Assembly: GCF_042431545.1 (NCBI RefSeq)
Contig: NZ_JBHLYX010000003.1
Direction: 5' to 3' (one strand)
Length of the DNA: 64,000 nucleotides
Source: Pseudoalteromonas xiamenensis
Lineage (GTDB): Bacteria > Pseudomonadota > Gammaproteobacteria > Enterobacterales > Alteromonadaceae
Below the pieces are notes generated by a model that ran no database searches, was not told the origin of the DNA, and saw nothing but the letters and a program-made list of their open reading frames with translations. The position numbers were made by a program, and so were the translations under genes. This document shows positions 49,489-59,515 of the stretch, piece after piece; position 1 is the stretch's first letter; each line of letters starts with the position of its first letter.

Positions 49489-50145
49489 ATGAATACCAAG
49501 GAAAAAATTATTCGAACTAGTATTGCCATGTTTAACCTAAATGGTGAGCGTGCCGTGACGACAAATCACATTGCAGCGAATTTAGGAATCAGTCCTGGCA
49601 ATTTGTATTATCACTTCAAAAATAAAGAAGACATCATTCGTCATATTTTTTCCTTGTACAGCGAACATCTCAATACGCATTTTAAACCACTTAGTCTTGG
49701 AGAAAATGCGCTAGAGCAGCTAACGTTATACTTGGATTCCTTATTTGATTTGATGTGGCGTTACCATTTCTTTTACGACAATCTGACCGACATTTTGGCA
49801 AGAGACAACGAATTGAAAAAAGACTACATCGCTTTTCAATCTCAGTTGTTTGAGCAAGTGAAGGCCGTTGTCATTGCATTGCGAGATGTAGACGTAATAG
49901 CCATCGACGATGAGGATGCAAAAGAGTTAGCTCACATGTTGAAAATGACGGTTAGCTTTTGGACGCCTTACGTTAAGGCTAGACGGTTGACAGGGGTGTT
50001 AGAGCAGCAAGATATCTACAATGGTATCGTGAAAGTGTTAATGTTGTTCAAGCCTTATTGCACGCAAATGAGTAAGCAAAAAATTGCCCAACTGCAAGCA
50101 CATTATCAAACGCTGGCAGACGAATCATTACCGAGCATTGCGTAA
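49489..50145 (+). CDS. TetR-family transcriptional regulator
   Basis: A 218-residue TetR regulator with a canonical N-terminal helix-turn-helix (TTNHIAANLGISPGNLYYHF, residues about 25-45) and a long helical ligand domain (DUF6-like YHFFYDNLTDILARD). The family with this C-terminal region (TetR_C, YhjK/PsrA-like) is found in marine bacteria next to fatty-acid genes, but no partner is visible here; thiI follows after about 160 bases. Target and ligand unknown. Confidence 0.85.
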   Translation: MNTKEKIIRTSIAMFNLNGERAVTTNHIAANLGISPGNLYYHFKNKEDIIRHIFSLYSEHLNTHFKPLSLGENALEQLTLYLDSLFDLMWRYHFFYDNLTDILARDNELKKDYIAFQSQLFEQVKAVVIALRDVDVIAIDDEDAKELAHMLKMTVSFWTPYVKARRLTGVLEQQDIYNGIVKVLMLFKPYCTQMSKQKIAQLQAHYQTLADESLPSIA

Positions 50146-50303
50146 AAAATCAGCGTTTCCTACTTGCTGACATTTTTGCTATAATCCCGCGCCTTGTTTT
50201 TGGGTGCGGGTTGTAGTCGTCACATTTGAACTCACTCAGCACACGCAAGCTTACTTCGTTTGTCGCAAACAAGTAAACTAACCTCTTAATTCGAGTGAGT
50301 TTT

Positions 50304-51767
50304 ATGTTGAAATTTATCGTTAAACTACATCCTGAAATCATCATTAAAAGTAAGTCTGTGCGTAAGCGTTTTACGAGCATTCTTGAGCGCAACGTGAAAA
50401 TGATTCTGCGCAAATTTGATGAGAAAGTCGCTGTAAAAAACAATTGGGACAACATCACGATTACCACCCAACTGAGTGATGAACAAACTCGTCTAACGTT
50501 TATTGATGAGTTAAAGCGCGTACCAGGTATTGAGCAAGTGGTTGAAGTGAAAGAAGTGATCTTCGACACGTTGGACGACATCTATCAACACGCGCTGGGT
50601 TTAGTCGCGCCAGTCATTGCTGGTAAAACGTTCTGCGTGCGTATTAAGCGCCAGGGTACTCATGACTTCACGTCGACTGAAGCTGAGCGATATGTTGGTG
50701 GTGGCTTGAATCAAAACGTAGAAGGGGCGAGCGTTAAGCTTACGCGTCCGGACGTAACTGTAAAAATCGAGATTAAAGACAATCGCGCTTACCTTTTAAC
50801 TGAAATTCACCGTGGTTTGGGTGGTTTCCCTCTACCAACGCAAGAAGATGTTCTCAGCTTAATTTCAGGTGGCTTTGATTCTGGTGTGGCTACGTACCAC
50901 ATGATGCGTAAGGGCGCCCGCACGCATTTCTTGTTCTTTAACCTAGGTGGTGCGGCTCATGAAATTGGGGTTAAGCAGGTAAGTTATTTCCTTTGGAAAC
51001 AGTTTAGCTCAACACACCGCGTGAAGTTTATTGCGGTTGATTTTGAACCTGTAGTGGCCGAGATTTTAGAAAACATCGACAGTGGTGAAATGGGCGTGGT
51101 GCTTAAACGTATGATGATGCGTGCAGGTAGCAAAATCGCAGAGCGTCTCAATATCCCTGCACTGGTCACTGGTGAAAGCATTGGCCAAGTTTCTAGCCAA
51201 ACATTGGCAAACTTGAGCGTCATCGACCGTGTCACTGAAACACTTATTCTACGTCCACTTATTCACTTGGATAAGCAAGAAATCATCAGCACCGCACGTC
51301 AAATCGGGACGATAGAAATGGCGGAAGCGATGCCGGAATATTGTGGTGTCATTTCTAAGAAACCGAACGTCAAAACACGCATTGGTAAAGTGCAAGCGGA
51401 AGAAGAAAAGTTCGATTTCGACGTGTTAAACACCGTAGTTGATAACGCGCGCATCATGGATATTCGTGAAATTGAAGAAGCCACGAAAGAAGAAGTGAAA
51501 GAAGCTGAATCAGTTAGTGAATTACCACAAGGTGCAGTAGTCCTTGATATTCGTTCACCTGAAGAAGAAGACGACTCACCACTGGAAATTGAAGGCTTTG
51601 AAGTGAAGCACCTACCATTTTTCCGTTTGGCTACACAGTTTGGTGATTTGCCTCAAGATAAAGAATACTTCTTATATTGTAAGAAAGGGGTAATGAGTCA
51701 GCTTCAAGCCCTGATTTTACATGAAAAAGGGTATCTCAATGTACGAGTGTACAAGCCGTCTAAGTAG
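50304..51767 (+). CDS. thiI: tRNA 4-thiouridylase and thiamine thiazole protein ThiI
   Basis: A 487-residue protein: N-terminal ferredoxin-like and THUMP region (about 1-165), PP-loop adenylation motif SGGFDSGVA, and a C-terminal rhodanese domain with the persulphide Cys in YCKKGVMSQ; a second conserved Cys is in PEYCGVISKKPN. It thiolates U8 of tRNA and supplies sulphur for thiamine. The ATG at 50304 is standard, five bases after a weak site. A strong terminator follows. Confidence 0.96.
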   Translation: MLKFIVKLHPEIIIKSKSVRKRFTSILERNVKMILRKFDEKVAVKNNWDNITITTQLSDEQTRLTFIDELKRVPGIEQVVEVKEVIFDTLDDIYQHALGLVAPVIAGKTFCVRIKRQGTHDFTSTEAERYVGGGLNQNVEGASVKLTRPDVTVKIEIKDNRAYLLTEIHRGLGGFPLPTQEDVLSLISGGFDSGVATYHMMRKGARTHFLFFNLGGAAHEIGVKQVSYFLWKQFSSTHRVKFIAVDFEPVVAEILENIDSGEMGVVLKRMMMRAGSKIAERLNIPALVTGESIGQVSSQTLANLSVIDRVTETLILRPLIHLDKQEIISTARQIGTIEMAEAMPEYCGVISKKPNVKTRIGKVQAEEEKFDFDVLNTVVDNARIMDIREIEEATKEEVKEAESVSELPQGAVVLDIRSPEEEDDSPLEIEGFEVKHLPFFRLATQFGDLPQDKEYFLYCKKGVMSQLQALILHEKGYLNVRVYKPSK

Positions 51768-51769
51768 TT

Positions 51770-51797
51770 AAAAAAAGCGCCTCAGGCGCTTTTTTTC
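51770..51797 (+). terminator. Bidirectional terminator between thiI and the panE-like gene
   Basis: AGCGCC-TCA-GGCGCT with A-run and T-run. The stop codon of the convergent panE-like gene at 51782 lies inside it. Confidence 0.9.
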
Positions 51798-52705
51798 TGT
51801 ATCTGTGTAAGTAAACGCGCGTTGAAAGGCGTTTGAGAGCCTTTCTGCTGTGCCTGCCGACATATGAAACCACAAATAGCATCTATTTCTGTTTCCCTTT
51901 TTAAATGAATATCTTGACGCATGGATGAGCGATTATGAGCTGTCTGCTGCATCACTTGGTAGGCTAACGCGAGCGCGTCCGAAAGCGAAATAGTTACTCC
52001 ATTTTGATTTGCTATCCAAACCGCTTCATTTAATAGCCCCAGTATTTCACTGGCAAAGTAGGGTTGCCGCAACACGCCATTATCGACATCTTCACGCGCT
52101 GATATCGGATTAATGGCGACATTGACCAGTAACTTTTGCCAGCGCAGCAGCTGTATATTTTCATGTATCGCACACTGTGGAAAGTGAGTTTGCATGGCAG
52201 TAATCAGAGAAGGAATGGCTAGATTGCCTTGGCTTAAGTTACCCAACCAAGTCGCTCCAATCCCTTTGTGTACAACCGTGTCAGGGGATGACTTAAACCC
52301 CCCCATATTTGTGGTTGCAAACCACATCTGTTGCTGTTGAGTGAGCCTTTCAAGCCATGGGGTCAAATCACTCATGCCATTGTGACTGATTACAATCGTT
52401 GCGTCGTTGCTTAGGTAAGGCCAAAGTTGCTCAAGCGCTGTGGGCAACTGGTAAGCCTTTACACAGATCAGTACTCGTTCAATAGACTGCCGTTGCAGGT
52501 GATCAAAGTGAGCATGACTCACGTTGAGCGGCGTGGTGACCAATTCATGTTGATAAAAATAGGGTGTACCGGTTTGATTAGACCGAGTGACCACGGTAAC
52601 CGGAGCGAAAAGTTGGCAATATCGTGCAAAAAGCAGCCCAACGGCGCCCGCTCCAACTACATAAACAGGCTTATCGCGTTTTTTTGGTTGCTTTTGTCCA
52701 GCCAT
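51782..52705 (-). CDS. Ketopantoate reductase family protein
   Basis: A 307-residue PanE/ApbA-type NADPH-dependent oxidoreductase: VYVVGAGAVGLLFARYCQ Rossmann motif at the start, VLICVKAYQL, and KLLVNVAINPISAREDVDNG typical of ketopantoate reductase (catalytic Lys in KLLVN). It would make pantoate for CoA; coaD is nearby but in another transcription unit. N-terminal ATG at 52705 overlaps the 3' end of the upstream vanZ-like gene by 35 bases. Confidence 0.85.
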   Translation of the reverse strand: MAGQKQPKKRDKPVYVVGAGAVGLLFARYCQLFAPVTVVTRSNQTGTPYFYQHELVTTPLNVSHAHFDHLQRQSIERVLICVKAYQLPTALEQLWPYLSNDATIVISHNGMSDLTPWLERLTQQQQMWFATTNMGGFKSSPDTVVHKGIGATWLGNLSQGNLAIPSLITAMQTHFPQCAIHENIQLLRWQKLLVNVAINPISAREDVDNGVLRQPYFASEILGLLNEAVWIANQNGVTISLSDALALAYQVMQQTAHNRSSMRQDIHLKRETEIDAICGFICRQAQQKGSQTPFNARLLTQIQKKSA

Positions 52706-53018
52706 AATATCCTGCGAAATAGACAATAGCGCCGGCCATATCGGCAACGAAATCCGCAAACGAGGCTTGGCGATAAGGAACAAAAGATTGCAACACCTCG
52801 ATACTAGCACCATAAAATGCGAGCAGCACTAAATGCAGCCACACGGGAAGTCGAAAGGCATGGTGAAGGATAAACGCCAAGCCAAAGAAGATAACAAAAT
52901 GCACAACCTTATCGACATGTGCAAACAGTACGAGATTCGTTTTTACCTCTTTGATGAACAATGCGGTACAAATAATGAGACTCGCTAAGAAAAGAAATTG
53001 GTAAACACGCCTTGTCAC
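52671..53018 (-). CDS. VanZ-family small membrane protein
   Basis: A 115-residue protein with four hydrophobic helices. It carries the VanZ signature pattern HVDKVVHFVIFFGLAF and EVLQSFVPYRQASFADFVAD, in which His and Asp/Glu positions are conserved. VanZ-like proteins are linked to glycopeptide or cell-wall tolerance in one case only; here function is unknown. Its end overlaps the panE-like gene by 35 bases in another frame. Confidence 0.82.
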   Translation of the reverse strand: MTRRVYQFLFLASLIICTALFIKEVKTNLVLFAHVDKVVHFVIFFGLAFILHHAFRLPVWLHLVLLAFYGASIEVLQSFVPYRQASFADFVADMAGAIVYFAGYYGWTKATKKTR

Positions 53019-53210
53019 GTTAATTCCTACTACGACTTTATTATTGCCTCGAGTATATCATCGAAACGTGGACGTAACATGAATATTCTGGTCTCTCCTT
53101 CGAGTTTCCATGTGCTTACTTTGGATTTTGTTTGCGCACAATTATGTTGAAATTTTCCTTCTGATAACGAGGGCTGGTATACTAATCGTAATCAATTTTA
53201 GGAGAAAATT

Positions 53211-53693
53211 ATGCCATCATTTGACATCGTGTCAGAAATTGAAATGACAGAAGCAAAGAACGCTGTAGATAATGCTGCTCGTGAATTAGAAACGCGTTGG
53301 GATTTTCGTGGTGTAAATGCGTCGATTGAATTAGATGACAAACTGGTTGTGTTAAAAGGTGAAGCGGAACACCAATTAATGCAACTGTTTGATATTTTAG
53401 TAAGCAAAGCAGCTAAGCGCGGCTTAGATGTTTCATGTCTTGAGCTGCAAGACGTTGTGCATTCAGGCAAAACGTTTTCTCGCAAAGTAGGCTTAAAACA
53501 AGGTATTGATAAGGATATGGCGAAGAAAATTACCAAACTTATCAAAGAATCAAAAATTAAAGTGCAGTCGAGCGTTCAGGGCGAAGAAGTACGTGTAACG
53601 GGTAAAAACCGTGACGATCTTCAAGAGGTGATGCAACTCATCCGTGGTGCAGAACTTGGTCAACCGTTCCAGTTCAAAAACTTCCGCGATTAA
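53211..53693 (+). CDS. yajQ: YajQ-family nucleotide-binding protein
   Basis: A 160-residue YajQ protein (SFDIVSEIEMTEAKNAVDNA, TRWDFRGVNASIE, VQGEEVRVTGKNRDDLQEVM), full-length. YajQ members bind c-di-GMP in Xanthomonas and affect virulence gene expression; a generic nucleotide/RNA-binding role is assumed elsewhere. Monocistronic with a good AGGAG site. Confidence 0.95.
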   Translation: MPSFDIVSEIEMTEAKNAVDNAARELETRWDFRGVNASIELDDKLVVLKGEAEHQLMQLFDILVSKAAKRGLDVSCLELQDVVHSGKTFSRKVGLKQGIDKDMAKKITKLIKESKIKVQSSVQGEEVRVTGKNRDDLQEVMQLIRGAELGQPFQFKNFRD

Positions 53694-53799
53694 TCCTGCC
53701 TGTCGGAAGCAGTACCCACTGCTTCCTGCATCCACTTCACCCCTTTTATAGCTTTCTAGACGTCCATTGACATTTGGCCGCCAAATTTGGACAATAGCG

Positions 53800-53952
53800 C
53801 CTCTTTTCAAGGTGCTTGATAGTCGTTGTTTTGGACAGCAGACTGGCAAGATAATCGGGAAGCTTGGTGCGGTTCGCAAGATGTAAGCCTAATCCAACAC
53901 TGCCCCCGCAACGGTAAACACAATAGTGTAAGTCCGGAGACCGGCCTTGGAG
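53800..53952 (+). promoter_or_regulatory. Cobalamin riboswitch
   Basis: The conserved core is visible: AAGGTGCTTG-like start, GATAATCGGGAAGC, then CTGCCCCCGCAACGGTAA (B12 box) and AGTCCGGAGACCGGCC. It ends about 50 bases before btuB, so it controls translation or transcription of the B12 receptor, shutting it off when adenosylcobalamin is plentiful. Confidence 0.92.
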
Positions 53953-53998
53953 CTATCTTACTTACAACTTGTGCGGTGGGCGCAGGTCAGGGGACATC

Positions 53999-55819
53999 AT
54001 GTACAAACTATCATTGCTTGGCGTTGCAATTGCTGCGTCTTCGTCACTTTATTCCACATCTGCTCTGGCAAACAATGTTGAGCGCATAACGATTACAGCA
54101 AATAAATTAGAGCAAAAAGTCGCGGATGTAGCTGCTTCTGTGATTGTTATCGAGCGCGCGGATATTGAAAAAAGCGGTGTGAATGATGTTGCAGCATTGC
54201 TGTCACAACAAGCTGGTTTCCAAATTAATCGTAACGGCGGACTTGGTCAAAATACTGGGTTGTCACTTCGCGGTTCGAACACACGTCACACACTCGTCCT
54301 TATCGATGGTGTACGCGTTGGTTCTGCAACGCTCGGTTATAAATCAATTGCCAATATTGCACTTAGTAGCATCGAAAGAATTGAGGTCGTCAAAGGTTCA
54401 CGTGCTGCTGTATATGGTTCGGATGCATTGGCAGGTGTGATTAACATTATTACCCGACAAACGACGGCAACAGAAATTACAGTCGGAGTGGGGTCAGACA
54501 GTTATCACGTTGCTGAACTGGCTGCGGGCACACAAAAAGGTGGCTGGGACGTCGACCTTAATGCGAGTTTTGAGAAAACCGACGGTTTTGATGTTATGCA
54601 GACACTCCAATTCGATAACGATGGCTACCACAATGTCAATGTTGGGCTTGCTGCATCATACCAAGACGAAAGCTTAGGTCAGGTATCGGCGAAAATTCAA
54701 CATAACCAAGGTGAAGTCGATTACGACAGTGCTTGGGGTGGTATTAACGCAACCGATTACCGAAGTGAATTCAAAAATGATTTGCTGTCATTAGGTTGGA
54801 ATAAACGCATTGATAATGTCAGCCTCGCGTTGGATATCAGTCGCGCATCAGATGAATCGGACGATATAAGCGAAGGGTTTGTTAGCACTTTTGACACCAC
54901 TCGAACCACGAAAGAAGCAAAAGTAACGTGGTTTGCGCTTGATTCTGTGACCGCATTAGCAGGCTTCTCGCACAATAAAGAAGATGTTTCGGGCAGTTCT
55001 ACGATTTATGATTTAAATTCCCGTTCGACATCAGCTTGGTTCATGGGCGCGACATATGCAGAGAAGGCTATCCAAGCCGAGGGCTTTGTGCGTCGTGAAT
55101 CCGATGATCAGTTTGGCAGTGAAATAACGTACAGTATTGGGGCAGGCTACGATATTCGTCAAAACTTGACGCTCCATGTATCACAAAGTACCGGTTTCAA
55201 AGCGCCAACCTTCAACGATTTGTATTTCCCAAATTCGGGTAACGCAGCATTAGAGCCTGAGAATTCACGTCATCAAGAACTTGGTATTAAAGGCTTTACG
55301 CAAAACGTGAGCTTTGAGACGGCTATTTTCAGCACCGTATTCGACAACAAAATTGCATGGGCTCCAAATGCTCAAGGTAAATGGCAACCTGCAAATATCA
55401 ATGAAGCGCGCCATCAGGGCATCGAAGTGAGTGTCTCTCATACGTTGTTGGGACTTGATTCATCTTGGAACTACACGTACTTAGATGCTAAAGACGAACA
55501 AACAAACAATGAACTGACCTACGTGTCCAAGAACACATTGAACTGGCGTTTGGCTGAACAATTCGATGCGTTGGAAGTCGCGACAGAAGTGCAATATCGC
55601 AGTGACCGTTTAGGGAAGTACACACAGTTACCGTCATATACGCTTTTTAACTTAGTTGCAAACTACACATTTACGAATGAAGTTTCGTTGAATGCGCGCA
55701 TCGAAAACGTATTTGATAGGGACTACAACGCGGTAGATGCGGGTATTGCTGACAGTGGCGTGTTTTATTACAACACGGCTGAGCGTCGATTCTACCTGAA
55801 TTTACGAGCTAAGTTCTAA
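53999..55819 (+). CDS. btuB: Vitamin B12 TonB-dependent outer-membrane receptor
   Basis: A 606-residue TonB-dependent receptor: signal peptide about 1-29 (ending SALANN), a TonB box (ERITITAN) right after it, a plug domain (VIERADIEKSGVNDVAALLS, GSRAAVYGSDALAGVINIIT) and a barrel ending RRFYLNLRAKF with the C-terminal Phe. The riboswitch upstream and the 600-residue size identify it as BtuB. The ATG at 53999 with CAGGGG is favoured over an earlier in-frame start at 53969. Confidence 0.94.
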   Translation: MYKLSLLGVAIAASSSLYSTSALANNVERITITANKLEQKVADVAASVIVIERADIEKSGVNDVAALLSQQAGFQINRNGGLGQNTGLSLRGSNTRHTLVLIDGVRVGSATLGYKSIANIALSSIERIEVVKGSRAAVYGSDALAGVINIITRQTTATEITVGVGSDSYHVAELAAGTQKGGWDVDLNASFEKTDGFDVMQTLQFDNDGYHNVNVGLAASYQDESLGQVSAKIQHNQGEVDYDSAWGGINATDYRSEFKNDLLSLGWNKRIDNVSLALDISRASDESDDISEGFVSTFDTTRTTKEAKVTWFALDSVTALAGFSHNKEDVSGSSTIYDLNSRSTSAWFMGATYAEKAIQAEGFVRRESDDQFGSEITYSIGAGYDIRQNLTLHVSQSTGFKAPTFNDLYFPNSGNAALEPENSRHQELGIKGFTQNVSFETAIFSTVFDNKIAWAPNAQGKWQPANINEARHQGIEVSVSHTLLGLDSSWNYTYLDAKDEQTNNELTYVSKNTLNWRLAEQFDALEVATEVQYRSDRLGKYTQLPSYTLFNLVANYTFTNEVSLNARIENVFDRDYNAVDAGIADSGVFYYNTAERRFYLNLRAKF

Positions 55820-55844
55820 ATCGGTTTGAGCTTGAGATGAGAAG

Positions 55845-55874
55845 AAAGAGGCAACCCTATTTGCCTCTTTTTTT
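55845..55874 (+). terminator. Bidirectional terminator between btuB and msrA
   Basis: AAAGAGGCAA pairs perfectly with TTGCCTCTTT and is followed by more T. Confidence 0.9.
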
Positions 55875-55880
55875 GTGCGA

Positions 55881-56405
55881 TTAGTCGTTCAGCAGTTCTG
55901 CAAAATGCCGCGAAAACTTCGCTAACTTAGGTGCAATAAGTACACTGCAATATCCTTGTTCTGGATTCAAATTGTAATAGTCTTGGTGGTAAGTTTCCGC
56001 CGAGTAAAAGACGCCTGCTTCACTCACTTCAGTAACAATGCGCTCTGAGAAATGCGGCGCAACTCGCTCAATGAATTGCAGAGTTTGTGATTTCTGTTCA
56101 TTGGAGTGATAGAACACCACACTTCGGTATTGCGTACCAACATCGTTACCTTGACGATTGAGCTGAGTTGGATCATGCAATACAAACAGCATCTCTAACA
56201 GGGTTTCAAAGGACACAATACGTTCATCAAACGTGATTTGTACCACTTCGGCATGGCCCGTTAAACCTGAACATACAGCGCGATAGGTGGGGTTGTCGAT
56301 ATGCCCGCCCATGTAGCCGGATTCAACGTGTGAAACCCCTTTGACACGGCGAAAGGCCGCGTCAATACACCAAAAACAACCACCACCAAACGTTGCAACT
56401 AGCAT
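55881..56405 (-). CDS. msrA: Peptide methionine-S-sulfoxide reductase
   Basis: A 174-residue MsrA. The catalytic motif GGGCFWC at residues 7-13 has the nucleophile Cys10, followed by the family segment ESGYMGGHIDNPTYRAVCSG and TGHAEVVQITFD; the C-terminal resolving region is GVFYSAETYHQDYYNLNPEQ. It repairs oxidised methionine. Encoded 13 bases after the RND permease gene, so probably carried by the same transcript; no msrB. Confidence 0.95.
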   Translation of the reverse strand: MLVATFGGGCFWCIDAAFRRVKGVSHVESGYMGGHIDNPTYRAVCSGLTGHAEVVQITFDERIVSFETLLEMLFVLHDPTQLNRQGNDVGTQYRSVVFYHSNEQKSQTLQFIERVAPHFSERIVTEVSEAGVFYSAETYHQDYYNLNPEQGYCSVLIAPKLAKFSRHFAELLND

Positions 56406-56418
56406 CTTAGTTTTCTCC

Positions 56419-59400
56419 TTATTTTAAAGGATGTTGGGTATCTTGCTCGTCGAGTCGTTTTGCAAGGAACTCTGGCGATTGTGTTTTTCGCGCGAGCGCA
56501 AGATAAGCGGTTGGGACGACAAAAAGCGTAAGTAATGTGGCAACGCTGACCCCAGCGAAAACCACGACCCCGATAACAGCACGACTTTCTGCACCTGGAC
56601 CTGTTGCCAACACCAGCGGAATTGCGCTCATAACCGTCGTTAACGAGGTCATGATTATTGGACGCAAACGTTGCTTCGAGGCACGGATCACCGCTTCTTT
56701 GAATTCTACACCACGGTCACGCAATTGATTGGAGAATTCAACGATGAGAATACCATTTTTGGCGCTTAAACCTATCAACATAACAATACCGATTTGGCTA
56801 TAAATATTGATGGTATTGTCGGTGACAAATAATCCAAACATCGCGCCGACCAAACCAAGAGGTACGGTCAACATGATCACAAACGGATGCACAAAACTTT
56901 CAAACTGTGCCGCTAATACTAAAAAGGTGACCGTAAGGGCGAGAATAAAGACATACGTCATTGCGGAGGCGCCCTCGTAAAACAGTTGAGATTCACCTTT
57001 GTAGTCGATTGCACCGTCGTTTTTGTTTTCTTCCGCTGCGACTTGGTTGAGGAAGTTAAGGGCTTCTTCGAGCGTGTAATTATCAGCTAAGTTGGCTGAT
57101 ATAGTGATAGCCCGCATGCGGTTGTAACGGTTAAGTCGGGCAGCGGTCGCTTGTTCCGTTAATGTTACTAAACTGTCCAGCGGAACAAGTGCACCCGTAC
57201 GTGACTTCACGTAGATGTTGGCGATATCCGACGGAGATGAAAAATCGGCTTTTTCCCCTTTTAGTATGACATCATATTCTTCACCGCGATCGATAAAGGT
57301 CGTGACTCGGCGTTGCCCTAACATGGTTTCAAGTGTTTTGCCCACATCGTTTACGGAAACACCGAGATCGGCCGCTTTCGCTTTATCGATACTGACTAAA
57401 AATTGTGGGAAGGTTTCTTTGTAATCGTGGTCGATACGGACCAAGCCAGGATTTTTCTGAGCTTTAGCAATGATGCGATCGCGCCACTGCGCCAATTCGC
57501 TGTAGTCGTTTCCTTGGAGCACAAATTCAACCGGGCGAGAATTGCCGCCACCACCAATGCCTCGGCGCATAATCGCAAAAGCTCGAACGTCGGTGACTTC
57601 TGTCATTTTGCCACTGATTTCATCCATGACTTGCCAAGTTGAACGTTTACGTTCATCCCAATCCGGCATCCCGACAATCGCAACGCCGCCTTGTCCACCC
57701 CAGCCCGGTACTCGCACTAAAACACGGCTAAGCTCGCCTTGTTCTAGGTAAGGCATTAAACGTTGTTCGATTTCCGCCATGTTTGCAGCGTTGTTTTCAT
57801 AGGACGCACCTTCAGGACCGTTCATCATGATGAAAAACGTGCCACGATCTTCTTTCGGTGTGAGTTCTGATGGTGTGAGTTTAAACAATTGATAACTTGC
57901 GAGAGCGGCTAACGCCAACACACCAAAAAGCCCCAATTTGCTCTGAATGTTATTGTGCAGGATGCGCTCATAGCCTTGCTCGATTCGACCAAATTGTCTG
58001 TCCATCCAACGGCTAAATGCGCTGTCATTCTGATGGTTTTTCAATATTTTAGAACAAAGAGCAGGAGACAGCGTCAGTGCCGTAACGCTCGAGAAAATTA
58101 CCGCAGCACTGACCGCCATTGCGAATTCGGTAAAGAGGGCACCAATTCGACCTTCCATGAAAACAAGAGGAACGAATACGGCAACTAACACCAACGTCGT
58201 TGCAATAACCGCAAAGCCAACCTCACGAGCACCACGGTACGAAGCAAGTAGCGGAGGCTCGCCCATTTCAATACGGCGGTGGATGTTTTCCAGCATAACA
58301 ATCGCATCGTCCACCACCAAGCCTATGGCTAAAACGAGCGCGAGCAAGGTCAGCAAGTTGATTGAGTAACCCATAGCTAACAAGAACATAAACGTTGCTA
58401 CCAAGGCAACGGGAACGGTGACTGCTGGAATAAGCGTCGCGCGGACACTTCCCAAAAAGAGATAAATAACCATAACGACCAGTGCCATTGCAATGGCGAG
58501 CGTACGATAAACTTCATGGATAGATTCGCGTATGAAAATTGACGAATCGTAGCTGTCTTCGATGGTTGTACCTTCAGGCAGGTTACGCTTAATTTTGGCC
58601 AGTTCTGCGCGGGCGTTATCGACCACCTCTAAAGTGTTCGCTTTTGCCTGTTTTACAATACCAAGACCTATCATATTTCGGCCGTTGCCACGGAAAAGAC
58701 TTTCGTCGTCTGCGGCTTCTAGGCTTACTTTTGCAACTTCACCTAATCGCACTAGATAGCCCTGGTCACCACGTTTGATGACCAAGTTATGGAAATCAGT
58801 TTGTGATTTATAGCTTCTCGAAATGCGAACAGCAAAATCTCGGTCGAGCGACTCAATTTCGCCTGCGGGAAGTTCAACGTTCTCATTACGTAACACTTGT
58901 TCAATGTCGCTACTCGTAATACCACGTGCGGCCATTGCTTTTCTATCCAGCCAGATTTTCATGGCATATTGGCGTTCACCACCGATGCGAACGTTAGAGA
59001 CGCCATCGACCACGGCTAAGCGGTCAACGATGTAGCGCTGTGCGTAGTCCGACAGTTGCAGTGAGTCCATCGTTTGGCTGTTTAGCACAAACCATGCAAT
59101 GGGACTTTCATCGCTGTTTGATTTTGAAACTTCAGGCGGTCGAACTTGATCCGGCAACCTGTCTTGAGCGCGAGATACGCGTTCGCGTACATCGTTTGCG
59201 GCGGCATCGATATCACGGTCAATTGTAAATTCAATCGTAATGTTCGAACTGCCATTGCGACTTGATGAGGTGATGCTTTTAATGCCTTCAATACCGGAAA
59301 TACGGTTTTCAAGAATTTGAGTGATTTTGGTTTCGACTACTTCGGCACTTGCACCTGGGTAGTCGGTACTCACACTGACAATAGGCGTATCAATATCTGG

Positions 59401-59511
59401 ATATTCCCGAAGCGGCAACATGGTAAAGGCAACTAAACCAAATGTGAGCAACAAGAGATTGATTACAATAGCGAAAACGGGGCGTTTGACGGCGGTATCT
59501 GTTATTTTCAC
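56419..59511 (-). CDS. RND efflux permease (HAE1 family)
   Basis: A 1030-residue inner-membrane RND transporter. It starts MKITDTAVKRPVFAIVINLL, has two repeats of six membrane helices separated by large periplasmic loops, and includes the second-helix segment LAIGLVVDDAIVMLENIHRR (proton-relay aspartates) and the late VMLIGLSAKNGILIVEFSNQ. The closest style is MexF/VexD-like drug pumps that need a periplasmic adaptor, encoded just upstream with four bases between. An outer-membrane channel gene is not in the window, so TolC or another channel must serve. Substrates unknown. Confidence 0.92.
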   Translation of the reverse strand: MKITDTAVKRPVFAIVINLLLLTFGLVAFTMLPLREYPDIDTPIVSVSTDYPGASAEVVETKITQILENRISGIEGIKSITSSSRNGSSNITIEFTIDRDIDAAANDVRERVSRAQDRLPDQVRPPEVSKSNSDESPIAWFVLNSQTMDSLQLSDYAQRYIVDRLAVVDGVSNVRIGGERQYAMKIWLDRKAMAARGITSSDIEQVLRNENVELPAGEIESLDRDFAVRISRSYKSQTDFHNLVIKRGDQGYLVRLGEVAKVSLEAADDESLFRGNGRNMIGLGIVKQAKANTLEVVDNARAELAKIKRNLPEGTTIEDSYDSSIFIRESIHEVYRTLAIAMALVVMVIYLFLGSVRATLIPAVTVPVALVATFMFLLAMGYSINLLTLLALVLAIGLVVDDAIVMLENIHRRIEMGEPPLLASYRGAREVGFAVIATTLVLVAVFVPLVFMEGRIGALFTEFAMAVSAAVIFSSVTALTLSPALCSKILKNHQNDSAFSRWMDRQFGRIEQGYERILHNNIQSKLGLFGVLALAALASYQLFKLTPSELTPKEDRGTFFIMMNGPEGASYENNAANMAEIEQRLMPYLEQGELSRVLVRVPGWGGQGGVAIVGMPDWDERKRSTWQVMDEISGKMTEVTDVRAFAIMRRGIGGGGNSRPVEFVLQGNDYSELAQWRDRIIAKAQKNPGLVRIDHDYKETFPQFLVSIDKAKAADLGVSVNDVGKTLETMLGQRRVTTFIDRGEEYDVILKGEKADFSSPSDIANIYVKSRTGALVPLDSLVTLTEQATAARLNRYNRMRAITISANLADNYTLEEALNFLNQVAAEENKNDGAIDYKGESQLFYEGASAMTYVFILALTVTFLVLAAQFESFVHPFVIMLTVPLGLVGAMFGLFVTDNTINIYSQIGIVMLIGLSAKNGILIVEFSNQLRDRGVEFKEAVIRASKQRLRPIIMTSLTTVMSAIPLVLATGPGAESRAVIGVVVFAGVSVATLLTLFVVPTAYLALARKTQSPEFLAKRLDEQDTQHPLK

Positions 59512-59515
59512 GCAA